A DNA stretch of 64,000 nucleotides from Wolbachia endosymbiont (group B) of Protocalliphora azurea (GTDB lineage Bacteria; Pseudomonadota; Alphaproteobacteria; Rickettsiales; Anaplasmataceae): NCBI RefSeq assembly GCF_947251865.1, contig NZ_OX366394.1, positions 248,001 through 312,000 of the forward strand, written 5' to 3'. Positions 28,182 through 36,218 of the stretch are shown piece after piece. The notes beneath the pieces were generated by a model. It searched no databases. It was given only the letters and a program-made list of their open reading frames with translations, and was not told the origin of the DNA. The position numbers and the translations under genes were made by a program. How positions within the stretch are numbered: position 1 is the stretch's first letter; the number at the start of each line of letters is the position of its first letter.

Positions 28182-28979
28182 TTAAAACTTGCTTTTAATC
28201 TTTGTAAGCAGCTTGCCTAAATGCGGTTCTTCAACCATACTCAGGCGTCCACTGCGGTCTTTAGCTGGGTATCCCCAAGGGTTTAAAGTGTGGCAAACAA
28301 AAGAGCGTTTCTCCGTTCCATCATCTCTCTTGATTCCAACCATACTGATTACTTCATCAACTATTCCAGGAATCTCACTAGCAGTTTTAGTCCCTTCGCA
28401 TTGAGGTAGCCAAATTGGACGATTGAAATCATCGAGATATTGACCTAAAGTGCCAACTATGATGATGTCTTTGTCTCTGATGTGTTGAAATTGATTGAGC
28501 CAAGCCATCATTTCCTGAGCAAGTAATCCATATGCAGCTCTCATGTCCTGTTTTCCCGATCTCTCAGAAAAAGCCTCAGGTTGCATTTTTGCCCATAATA
28601 GACATAAACGTGAAGCAACGGTTATACTATCTACAAAGATGCATCGGTATTTAGAAAACTCAGGGAAAAGATCTTTGTACTTACCAGATACATGTTCATG
28701 GTGTCTTTGGCTATATGCTTGATCATACTTCAGCGCAGGATTAGGCCCCCCTATAAGACAAGCAATATCTCTAGCTTCATTCCAAGTGCGAAGACTAATT
28801 GAATCTCCTTGCCAATCTTGAACAGCAAGAAGCCCTGCTTCAAAATCAAGGCAAAGTGTTGGTTCATCTACGGTCTTTAGGAGACTTGTTTTACCAATAC
28901 CATAAGGACCAAAGATGACCATTTTTACAGTTGATATTGTTTGCAATCTTTCATTATTATTCAAAATTTTAAGAACCAT
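28182..28979 (-). CDS. Sak4-like RecA-fold ATPase (phage recombination)
   Basis: A 265-residue NTPase with Walker A GPYGIGKTS (24-32), the segment PTLCLDFEAGLLAV, and Walker B CIFVDSITVASR. This matches phage Sak4-type single-strand annealing ATPases, which work with an SSB, and the neighbour at 27670 could be that partner. Its leftward promoter copy lies 32 bp ahead of the ATG. It is the first gene of the leftward replication operon. Confidence 0.78.
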   Translation of the reverse strand: MVLKILNNNERLQTISTVKMVIFGPYGIGKTSLLKTVDEPTLCLDFEAGLLAVQDWQGDSISLRTWNEARDIACLIGGPNPALKYDQAYSQRHHEHVSGKYKDLFPEFSKYRCIFVDSITVASRLCLLWAKMQPEAFSERSGKQDMRAAYGLLAQEMMAWLNQFQHIRDKDIIIVGTLGQYLDDFNRPIWLPQCEGTKTASEIPGIVDEVISMVGIKRDDGTEKRSFVCHTLNPWGYPAKDRSGRLSMVEEPHLGKLLTKIKSKF

Positions 28980-29005
28980 TATTTATCCATGCTACGATGT
29001 ATATA

Positions 29006-29034
29006 TATACAAGAAAGGCAAAAATTTTGTTCAA
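29006..29034 (-). promoter_or_regulatory. Phage promoter copy 2 (toward Sak4/replication operon)
   Basis: Read on the minus strand: TTGAAC (29029-29034), 17 bp, TGTATA (29006-29011) followed by TATATAC. The first base of TGTATA is 32 bp from the ATG at 28979. It overlaps the 3' end of the sigma-like gene. Confidence 0.75.
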
Positions 29035-29522
29035 TTTTTCTTTTTGCCTTCGTAGTAAATAGGAGAAAGTTTGGCACGTATCTTCTTGATAATATTGTTT
29101 AAAGTGGTTCTTGAAACGTTGTTCATTTTGGCAACTTCATGTAAGTTGAAAAATTTAAGTTGCTCACATATATTTTGCCATTCCTTTGGTAAAACCGAGA
29201 TCATATAGTCTACATCAATGCGTTTTGTTATTTCACCCTCAAGTAGCTCTGTTACATCGATACTAATATAGTTATTGATATCGCGTTTTGCACATCGCTG
29301 TTTCTTTAGCAAGTTAATAGCTTTATTTTCAGTTAGTCTTGCTACAAAAGTGTTAAAGCTACTTTTATCTTCATCATACTGATCAAGACATGGCCAAATT
29401 TCACAGAAGAGTTCTTGCTCAAGGTCTTCGAGATTCTCATCAATAAAGCACTTAGCAAGTTTTAGTCTATAAGCTTGATATTTTACATTTTTAATAACTA
29501 TATGGTAGTTTTGTAATTTCAT
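29031..29522 (-). CDS. Sigma-70-family RNA polymerase sigma-like factor
   Basis: From the preferred ATG at 29522 the protein has 163 residues. A region-2-like segment (NLEDLEQELFCEIWPCLDQY, then SFNTFVARLTENKAINLLKK) is followed by a region-4-like helix-turn-helix (FNLHEVAKMNNVSRTTLNNI). AAGGAAA lies 3-9 nt ahead of this ATG, while the longer frame from 29594 has no such site and starts with an unrelated hydrophobic stretch. It probably directs polymerase to phage promoters. It is the last phage gene left of the candidate origin. Confidence 0.75.
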   Translation of the reverse strand: MKLQNYHIVIKNVKYQAYRLKLAKCFIDENLEDLEQELFCEIWPCLDQYDEDKSSFNTFVARLTENKAINLLKKQRCAKRDINNYISIDVTELLEGEITKRIDVDYMISVLPKEWQNICEQLKFFNLHEVAKMNNVSRTTLNNIIKKIRAKLSPIYYEGKKKN

Positions 29523-29729
29523 AACTTTCCTTAAAAACAAATTGATGCTTTTAAGGATGGGAGTTATTAATGCCCTTATGTAGGACAGGAGCAAAAATAA
29601 ATAATACTGATGCGATTTTTAATCTATTGATATTCTGTTATTTTTTTTTGAGAATAATACCGGTGCAATTTAAAATAATACAATTCAGGTTTTTGGAACC
29701 TATTTTGAATGGATTTCAAAGAATGGGTA

Positions 29730-30110
29730 GCTCAGGCTTCCTAAAGTTATATTAAAAATATATAAGAATTTCATATTTTGAAATTCAATATCACCTAAAG
29801 AGCTAAAAATGTGGATTTCGCTATTAAAAGAATAGCTTAAATTTTTAAGAGGAAAAGTATGCTCTCTATAACCTTAAGTTCCATTCCTAATTACTGGCTT
29901 CCTAAATCAGGAATTAGGAATCAGGAATCTAGAACTAGCCTGTATGGCGGGTTTTCACCATGCGTTCCTAAAACCGTTCCTAGGAACGGCATATCTGAAG
30001 TCCGCCAATATGGAGGATTCTAGCTTCCTGAAACCCTTATATATAATATATATATATAATACATATATAAAAATATACACATATATAAAAACATATAAAA
30101 TATAAGAGTA
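29730..30110. other. Candidate phage replication origin: iteron-like repeats plus AT-rich block
   Basis: A non-coding stretch between leftward and rightward operons. It has repeated TTCCTAA/TTAGGAA-type sites (29884-29892, 29899-29906, 29909-29920, 29964-29971, 30025-30030). It also has a perfect palindrome CCGTTCCTAGGAACGG (29974-29989) and a TGGCGG/CCGCCA pair (29945-29950, 30002-30007). About 70 bp of pure A/T (30037-30107) follow, like an unwinding element. The position beside primase, helicase and recombination genes supports an origin. Confidence 0.45.
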
Positions 30111-30197
30111 GAATAATAAAAACCTCTAAAAGTAGAGAAACCCGTTTGAAAGGTCTTCAAATTCAAGAATTATAAAAAAAAATTCCTAAAAATTTGA

Positions 30198-30318
30198 AGA
30201 TTTTTTGGACGAAAATTTTTCAAATCTTGTATATATATGTACACAACAATTGAAAGGCTTGGTAAACAAACTGGCTGTAAAAGAGTTTTTATGTTAGTTG
30301 TTAAATTTCGAAAATTAA
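30198..30318 (+). repeat. Decayed tandem copy of the ruvC promoter and gene start
   Basis: This segment repeats 30319-~30480 with deletions: the same promoter, the same ATTGAAAGG site, then GGTAAACAAACTGGCTG (ruvC: GGCAAACAAACCGGCTG) and AGAGTTTTTATGTTAG (ruvC: AGAGTTTTCATGTTAG). Its start codon is lost. It is a partial duplication that left two promoters in front of the resolvase gene. Confidence 0.65.
30205..30233 (+). promoter_or_regulatory. Phage promoter copy 3
   Basis: TTGGAC (30205-30210), 17 bp, TGTATA (30228-30233) followed by TATATGTAC. It lies in the decayed tandem copy, 153 bp upstream of the ruvC-like start, and could still transcribe the gene. Confidence 0.65.
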
Positions 30319-30325
30319 AGATTTT

Positions 30326-30354
30326 TTGGACGTAATTTTTTCAAATCTTGTATA
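30326..30354 (+). promoter_or_regulatory. Phage promoter copy 4 (head operon)
   Basis: TTGGAC (30326-30331), 17 bp, TGTATA (30349-30354) followed by TATATGTAC. TGTATA begins 32 bp before the ATG at 30381, giving a leader of only about 20 nt. It is placed to drive the resolvase, terminase and head genes. Confidence 0.75.
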
Positions 30355-30380
30355 TATATGTACTCGGCAATTGAAAGGAA

Positions 30381-30851
30381 ATGCTCACCCTAGATCTTGG
30401 CAAACAAACCGGCTGGACTATTTTAAATGATGGAATAGTGCAAAGTGGAAGTAAGAGTTTTCATGTTAGCAGGTTTAGTGGTGGTGGAATGCAGTTTTTA
30501 AATTTTCGTAATTGGCTTAATGCACTTAAGTATAAATTTCCAGGCATTGAAGTTGTATACTTTGAAGAAGTGAGAAGACACTTGGGAACTGATGCTGCAC
30601 ATATCTATGGAGGGTTTTTAGCACACCTTTCTGCTTGGTGTGAAGAAAGTAATATTCCCTATCAAGGTGTTTCGGTTAAGACTATTAAACGTTTTATAAC
30701 TGGCAAGGGCAATGCAAGTAAAGCTGATGTAATTGAAGCAGTGCAGGAAAAGGGTTTTTGTCCAACAGATGATAATGAAGCAGATTCTTTAGCATTAATG
30801 TTCTATGTTATGAATTTTAGTAAAGATTTTAATACGTTGGAAATATCATAA
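30381..30851 (+). CDS. RuvC-like Holliday-junction resolvase
   Basis: A 156-residue RNase H-fold nuclease. Acidic residues expected in the active site are D5 (LTLDLGKQTGW), the glutamates in YFEEVRRH (62-63) and the aspartates in TDDNEADSLAL (130-135). The conserved GVSVKTIKRFITGKGNASK segment is typical of phage and bacterial RuvC relatives. It likely resolves branched DNA before packaging, since it sits just ahead of terminase. The AAGG ribosome site is close to the ATG because the leader is short. Confidence 0.82.
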   Translation: MLTLDLGKQTGWTILNDGIVQSGSKSFHVSRFSGGGMQFLNFRNWLNALKYKFPGIEVVYFEEVRRHLGTDAAHIYGGFLAHLSAWCEESNIPYQGVSVKTIKRFITGKGNASKADVIEAVQEKGFCPTDDNEADSLALMFYVMNFSKDFNTLEIS

Positions 30852-30854
30852 AAA

Positions 30855-30995
30855 GTGGGTCCTTTTGGCCAAGCTGGAGGGTTTGGTGGTCCTGACCTCG
30901 GGCCTTCTTTAGCGTCAGAAATATTTCAAATGTTGACTACTTGTGCAGTTATAGCTGAGCAGTGCCAAAAAAGGAGAAAAAAAGGTGAAAATTAA
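30855..30995 (+). CDS. Small Gly-rich then basic ORF
   Basis: A 46-residue frame from GTG at 30855, beginning VGPFGQAGGFGGPDLGPSL and ending in EQCQKRRKKGEN. It starts 4 bp after the resolvase stop and overlaps the next start by 11 bases, giving a continuous operon. The codon pattern and placement argue for a real gene. I recognise no family. Confidence 0.4.
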   Translation: MGPFGQAGGFGGPDLGPSLASEIFQMLTTCAVIAEQCQKRRKKGEN

Positions 30996-31455
30996 GCAAG
31001 CAGAATGGGCAAGGGAAAAAGGGTTTTCGAGGCAATATGTCTGTTCTTTAGTAAAAAAAGGAATAGTTGAGCTGGAAGATGGACTTATTGACCGAGAACA
31101 AGCAAATGAAGCGGTAGCAGCAATAAGAGATCCAAGTCAACCACTGAGGAGAAAAGAGCGCGGAGAAACACTTTCAACGATATTGCTAAAAACGCGAATA
31201 AAAAATGAAACCGAGCGTGGTAAACTTTTGGAAGCTAAAGTGAAAGCTGAAGTAGGCAAATTTGTGTCAATTGAAGAGGTAAAAACTGAAGCATTTAACG
31301 TCGCTAGAGTTGTTCGTAATAATTTGCTTAATATTCCAAATAGAGTTTCAGCGCTGCTTGCATCACTGAGTGACACTGAAAAGATTCATATGGCGCTAAC
31401 TGAAGAGATTACAAACTCATTACAAGAATTATCTAATACTAAATTTCAAATATAA
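30985..31455 (+). CDS. Terminase small subunit-like packaging protein
   Basis: A 156-residue protein beginning with a helix-turn-helix-like segment (QAEWAREKGFSRQYVCSLVK) as in lambda Nu1-type DNA-recognition subunits. A helical assembly region rich in Arg and Glu follows. The start is GTG with AGGAG upstream. Its partner, the large terminase, is one gene downstream with an ankyrin gene between them. It is expected to bind phage DNA and load the packaging motor. Confidence 0.75.
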   Translation: MKIKQAEWAREKGFSRQYVCSLVKKGIVELEDGLIDREQANEAVAAIRDPSQPLRRKERGETLSTILLKTRIKNETERGKLLEAKVKAEVGKFVSIEEVKTEAFNVARVVRNNLLNIPNRVSALLASLSDTEKIHMALTEEITNSLQELSNTKFQI

Positions 31456-31474
31456 AAAAGATTTTGAATATAAA

Positions 31475-32959
31475 ATGGCTGATAACCTAAGTTTGGAGTT
31501 AATAAAGTGCCTCATCAATCAACCTGGATTAGATGTTAATGTCAGAGGGTTAAACGGAAAAACCCCACTACATTGCGCTATAGAATTTGACGAATTAAGC
31601 ATGGTGGACTTGTTACTCACGAAGAAGAACATTAATCCTTTTGTAGAAGATAATGACGGTAAAACATCTCTTGATTACGCCAAAGAAGGGAAAAAAGCAG
31701 AAATATTACAAGCGCTAATTAATAACAAATACGGATCAGAACAAGATAGCTTACTTCATTTAGCTGCAATGATAGGTGAAGTTAATGCAGTTAGATATTT
31801 GATAGGAAAAGGTATTGACGTTAATGTACGAAATGCTTTGCATCATACTCCATTACATCTAGCAGCAGGCATAGGACATGAAAATATTGTCAAAATTTTA
31901 GTGGAAGAAGGAAATGCTGAAATAGATGTCTTTGATGCACGAAATCAGACACCAATGCACTATGCAGTTAATAACAAAAAGTTGGAAATAGTAAAGTTAC
32001 TGCTAAAGCTTGGAGCAGATGTAAATAGCGCACGCATGGGACAAAACTCGATGAAATTATCACCTGTTCATATAGCTGTAAGTAATACTAATTACGATGA
32101 AAGAGACTTATGTCTTGATATCCTCAAATGCTTAATAAAGGAGCCTAATGCTCAAGTAAATTTGCAGGACTACGAAAATAAAACACCACTACATTATGCT
32201 GAAAGACTGAAAACAATAGAAGTTTTACTAACTCGAGAGGATATAGATCCTTTAATCAGGGATGATAATGGTAAGACACCATTTGATTACGCTAAACCTG
32301 AGATAAAGAAGGCTTTGATGAGTAATAAATACGGTTCTGAAAAGAATAGTCTACTCCATTTAGCTGCACAAAGAGGAGAAATTGAGCTTGTAGATGCAAT
32401 TTTAAGAGAAGAAATCGATATTGATATTGTAAATAATAAAGGTTTATCACCGGTTTACCTTGCTGCGGAAAAAGGGCATTTACATGTAGTAAAATTACTA
32501 CTGAAAAAAGGAGCAAACTATACACCTGTTTTGCACTTAGCAATCAAGTCAAATAATTTAGAGTTACTTAAAGTTTTATTTACTGAAAAAAATGGAGCGT
32601 TACTCTGCAGAGATACCGTTGTTAATTTTCCAACCCTTCATAATAAATATATAGCACAGAGAGAAATAGCAGATAAAAGGACGAAAAAACATAATAATAT
32701 TATCTGCATCTATACTACAGTCAGCGCAATAGCAGTAGCAGTATATATAGGGTTGATAACAACAACAATAAGCAGTGCAATCATTTTTGCAACAGTAACA
32801 GGAGTATTTGCGCTTGTTATAGCACTAATGATAAGTGAGATGAGCAAAAGATATATAGAAAACGAATTTCAGAAAAAGATGTTTATGGAATTGGATGAGT
32901 GTAGTTCTATTGTTAATGATGTCGAGATAGAACCAGTTATGAGTAGATGCAGACAATGA
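31475..32959 (+). CDS. Ankyrin-repeat protein with two C-terminal membrane helices
   Basis: A 494-residue protein with about ten ankyrin repeats over residues 1-390. Examples are NGKTPLHCAIEFDELSMVDL, HHTPLHLAAGIGHENIVKIL, and GLSPVYLAAEKGHLHVVKLL. Two hydrophobic helices near 410-455 and a charged tail follow. The repeated YGSE-x-x-SLLHLAA block shows internal duplication. Ankyrin proteins of WO are candidate host-interaction factors; here the membrane anchor would place it on a membrane. Its end overlaps the large terminase start by 13 bases. Confidence 0.88.
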   Translation: MADNLSLELIKCLINQPGLDVNVRGLNGKTPLHCAIEFDELSMVDLLLTKKNINPFVEDNDGKTSLDYAKEGKKAEILQALINNKYGSEQDSLLHLAAMIGEVNAVRYLIGKGIDVNVRNALHHTPLHLAAGIGHENIVKILVEEGNAEIDVFDARNQTPMHYAVNNKKLEIVKLLLKLGADVNSARMGQNSMKLSPVHIAVSNTNYDERDLCLDILKCLIKEPNAQVNLQDYENKTPLHYAERLKTIEVLLTREDIDPLIRDDNGKTPFDYAKPEIKKALMSNKYGSEKNSLLHLAAQRGEIELVDAILREEIDIDIVNNKGLSPVYLAAEKGHLHVVKLLLKKGANYTPVLHLAIKSNNLELLKVLFTEKNGALLCRDTVVNFPTLHNKYIAQREIADKRTKKHNNIICIYTTVSAIAVAVYIGLITTTISSAIIFATVTGVFALVIALMISEMSKRYIENEFQKKMFMELDECSSIVNDVEIEPVMSRCRQ

Positions 32960-34797
32960 TATACGCTACATCTTTTTCTGAAGGTTTAAAACCAGATCCA
33001 GAGCTTAAAGTATCAGAGTGGGCAAATGAGTATCGAGTTTTAGCACCAACTGCAGCATCAGAGCCAGGTAAATGGAGAACGGAAAGAACTCCTTATTTAA
33101 AAGAAATCATGGATTCACTTTCTCCGTCTTCACCTGCTGAAAAAGTAGTATTCATGAAAGGAGCGCAGATTGGAGGAACAGAAGCTGGCAACAATTGGAT
33201 AGGCTATATCATCGATCAAACCCCTGGTCCAATGCTGGTAGTACAGCCAACAGTTGAAATGGGAAAGCGTTGGTCAAAAGGAAGATTTGCGCCACTGATT
33301 GAAAGTACACCATGTTTAAAAAGTAAAGTAAAAGACCCAAGATCAAGAGATTCAGGCAATACTGTACAAAGTAAGGAATTTCCAGGTGGAATAGTAGTAA
33401 TAACCGGGGCAAATAGCAGTGTAGCACTGAGATCTATGCCAGTAAAGTATCTCTTTCTTGATGAAATAGATGCCTATCCAGGAGATTCAGGAGGAGAAGG
33501 AGATCCAGTACTGCTTAGTATTGCTCGAACTAATACATTTGCAAGGCGAAAGATTTTTTTAGTATCGACACCAACGATTCATGGAATAAGCAGAATTGAG
33601 AAGGAATTTGAAGCAACAGATAAGCAGTACTTTTTTGTACCATGTCCGTATTGTAATTACTATCAAGTTCTAAAATGGTCACAAATAAAATGGGAAGATA
33701 AAAATCCAAGTACAGCACACTATATATGTATAGAATGTGGTGAAAAGATAGAAAATCATCAAAAGACAGAGATGCTAGAACGTGGAGAATGGAGAGCTAC
33801 AAATCCAATGAAAGGTGAGAAAAAAGGATTTCATCTTTCAAGTCTTTATAGCCCAGTTGGGTGGTATAGTTGGCAACAAGCAGTAGAGGATTTTCTGCAT
33901 GCAAAGGAAAGTGAACAATTACTGAAAGTTTGGATAAATACTACGCTTGGAGAAACTTGGGTAGATAAAGGAGAAGTACCTGATTGGAAGCAATTATTTA
34001 ACAGGAGAGAATTTTTTCAGATTGGCACAGTACCAAGGAGAGAAGTGGTACTTACTGCAGGAGTAGATGTCCAAAAAGATCGTCTAGAGGTGGAAGTTGT
34101 AGCATGGGGAAAAAGTCGTGAAAGTTGGTCAATAGACTACCGAGTATTTGAAGGAGATACAGGAGGTGGAGAAGTATGGGGAAAGCTTTCGGAGCTCCTC
34201 AATCATCATTTTATCGGTGAAAATGGGCTTGAATATATGATAAGTATGATGGCGGTTGATGCAGGGTATGCAACGCAGGAAGTTTACAACTGGGTGAGAA
34301 GTCATCAAGGGTCTGGAAGAGTGATGGCAGTTAAAGGTGTAAATAAAGCCCTAGTACCACTTAGCAGCCCAAGTAGAGTAGATATAACAGTTGGTGGTCA
34401 AAAGCTGAAAAGAGGAATAAAGCTATGGCCAGTAGGAGTATCGATATTAAAGTCAGAGCTTTTTCAGCTACTTAATATTTTAAAAGAAGAAGAGAAAGTG
34501 CCAGCAGGATATTGTCATTTTCCGGAGTATGCACCTGAATATTTTAAGCAGCTAACAGCAGAGCAATTAGTCAGCAAAGTGGTAAAAGGATACACCAAAC
34601 AAGAGTGGCAAAAGGTAAGAGAAAGAAATGAAGTATTAGACTGTAGGATTTATGCAAGAGCTGCATCTATTGCGCTTGGAATCGATCGTTGGCCAGAGAG
34701 TAAATGGAATAGTTTAAGTGAAAAACCAGAAAACAAAAAATCAAAGAAGATAGTCAAAAGCAAATGGATCAGCACCGGAACAGACAAAATCTGTTAA
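32947..34797 (+). CDS. Terminase large subunit (GpA family), C-terminus recoded by an IS110 end
   Basis: This is the packaging motor ATPase-nuclease, 616 residues. The ATPase has a P-loop-like KGAQIGGTEAGNNW near residues 72-85 and Walker B YLFLDEIDAYPGD near 168-180. A zinc-like CPYCNYYQVL to CIECGEK follows. The nuclease begins at GVDVQKDRLEVEVVAW. Removing IS110-a joins TGGATCAG to AAGCGAG and restores an ending KWIRSE with a stop just before gpW. The present ending STGTDKIC is encoded by the IS. The catalytic parts are intact. Confidence 0.9.
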   Translation: MQTMIYATSFSEGLKPDPELKVSEWANEYRVLAPTAASEPGKWRTERTPYLKEIMDSLSPSSPAEKVVFMKGAQIGGTEAGNNWIGYIIDQTPGPMLVVQPTVEMGKRWSKGRFAPLIESTPCLKSKVKDPRSRDSGNTVQSKEFPGGIVVITGANSSVALRSMPVKYLFLDEIDAYPGDSGGEGDPVLLSIARTNTFARRKIFLVSTPTIHGISRIEKEFEATDKQYFFVPCPYCNYYQVLKWSQIKWEDKNPSTAHYICIECGEKIENHQKTEMLERGEWRATNPMKGEKKGFHLSSLYSPVGWYSWQQAVEDFLHAKESEQLLKVWINTTLGETWVDKGEVPDWKQLFNRREFFQIGTVPRREVVLTAGVDVQKDRLEVEVVAWGKSRESWSIDYRVFEGDTGGGEVWGKLSELLNHHFIGENGLEYMISMMAVDAGYATQEVYNWVRSHQGSGRVMAVKGVNKALVPLSSPSRVDITVGGQKLKRGIKLWPVGVSILKSELFQLLNILKEEEKVPAGYCHFPEYAPEYFKQLTAEQLVSKVVKGYTKQEWQKVRERNEVLDCRIYARAASIALGIDRWPESKWNSLSEKPENKKSKKIVKSKWISTGTDKIC

Positions 34798-34971
34798 ACC
34801 AGAAAGAAACGTCCTAATGCACATTGCAGTAATTTTTGGATATAATTTTATGAAGAAGTGCTTCTGCAGTTATAATCGAGTTCGCAATGGTGCAATAAAT
34901 GCCCGTGGATCAGTATGATTTTGGAAGGGACGGTCAAACCATTGATGGAGCTTCTTAGCTACCTCGTTTAG
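34790..34971 (+). ncRNA. Candidate bridge RNA region of IS110-a
   Basis: Non-coding leader of IS110-a, similar along its length to 35000-35180 of IS110-b. Two variable segments flank a conserved 20-nt core: TTCGC (34881-34885) and TGGATCAG (34906-34913). The second equals the left half of this element's target; TCGC is the reverse complement of bases 3-6 of the right half. It is now interrupted on its 3' side by IS110-b. Confidence 0.5.
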
Positions 34972-34989
34972 CATCGAACAAAATGAATC

Positions 34990-35225
34990 TGTCAAACCAG
35001 GAAGAAACTCATCAATTTAAGTTTCTAGTAGTTTTAAGTATAGTTGTGAAGGAAGCGCCTCATGCAGTTATAACCGGAATCTTCACTGGTGCCATAAGTG
35101 CCCGTCGTTTAGCATGGTTTTGGAGGAACGGTCAAATCATTGATGGAGTCCTTAGACTACCTCGGTTAGGAGATTGTATTATATCAACCGTCCCAAGCTG
35201 AAGTGTTTCCCTGCTATAAATTATA
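34990..35225 (+). ncRNA. Candidate bridge RNA region of IS110-b
   Basis: Non-coding leader of about 265 nt ahead of the IS110-b transposase. AATCTTC (35078-35084) is the reverse complement of GAAGATT in the right half of its target. TCGTTTAG (35105-35112) equals the left half. The two segments are separated by the same 20-nt conserved core as in IS110-a. This is the layout expected for a target-binding loop. Confidence 0.6.
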
Positions 35226-35626
35226 TGAAGGAGTTACCATGAAAAAAACAAAAAGTAAATTAGAAATAATGAACCCTAACGCAGCAGGAATAGATGTTGG
35301 TTCAGCTATACATTATGTGTGTGTGCCAGAAGGAAGTGATGAACAGCATATACAAAAATTTAGCTGTTTTACAGAGGATCTTCATAACATAGCAAAATGG
35401 CTAAAAAAGTGTGAAGTTACTACAGTAGCCATGGAGTCAACCGGAGTGTACTGGATTCCTTTGTTTCAAGTACTTGAATCATATGGACTTGAAGTAAAAC
35501 TTGCAAATGCAAGACATGTAAAAAATGTACCTGGAAGAAAGTCATACCAATTCCCACTATGCAAAGAACAGATAGACAATAATGGGAAAGAAGTGATAAT
35601 AAAGTAGATAAAATAGAGAGGTATAA

Positions 35627-36145
35627 ATGGCATTAAGGTCAAAACTATTAGACGAAAAAGTTGTAAATTTGGCGAAAGAAATGTTAAAAAAGGTCAGAAA
35701 TAACGCATATGTTTCAAAAAAGTTACAAGCGGTGATAGCAGGAAAAGAAAGTAGTATAAGCGCTGTGGCAAGAATATGTAAAATTTCAAGGACTGCTTTG
35801 ACTGAATGGATAAAGCATCTAAAATTTGGTAGAGTAGAAAGATTATTTGCCCCGTCTCAGCGGCGAAGAAAAAGCAAATTAAAGAAAAATCAACGTGAGC
35901 AAATTGAAATATGGGTAGAAAGAAATCCAAATATTACTATTAAGGAAGTGCAGATAAAAATCTCAGAGGAATTTGGCCTAAACATTAGCAAATCAACAGT
36001 GCACCGTGAGATACAAAGGATGAAATTTTCTTATATAACACCGAGGCCAATGCACCATAAACAAGATAAAAACAAGCAAGAAGAGTTTAAAAAATACTTC
36101 AATAAAATAGTCAATTCCCACCCTGAAAAAGAGATGTTTTTTTGA
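35627..36145 (+). CDS. IS630-like transposase, orfA (copy A)
   Basis: A 172-residue N-terminal part with two helix-turn-helix modules: SSISAVARICKISRTALTEW and NITIKEVQIKISEEFG followed by LNISKSTVHREIQ. It ends at a T7 run (36137-36143) where the frame must shift by one forward to reach the catalytic half. It would bind the IS ends. Copy A reads EMFF at its end where the others read EVFF. Confidence 0.85.
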   Translation: MALRSKLLDEKVVNLAKEMLKKVRNNAYVSKKLQAVIAGKESSISAVARICKISRTALTEWIKHLKFGRVERLFAPSQRRRKSKLKKNQREQIEIWVERNPNITIKEVQIKISEEFGLNISKSTVHREIQRMKFSYITPRPMHHKQDKNKQEEFKKYFNKIVNSHPEKEMFF

Positions 36146-36218
36146 TGAATCACGATTTGGAACTCATTCAAAAATCGGACACGGATGGTTTAAAAAAGGG
36201 GTCAGAACGCAGGTTAAA

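Noticed and set aside
30037..30110. TA-rich microsatellite as a CRISPR or repeat array
   Set aside because: No regular repeat-spacer pattern; it is simple A/T sequence and fits an unwinding element better. No CRISPR array or cas gene was seen anywhere in the window.
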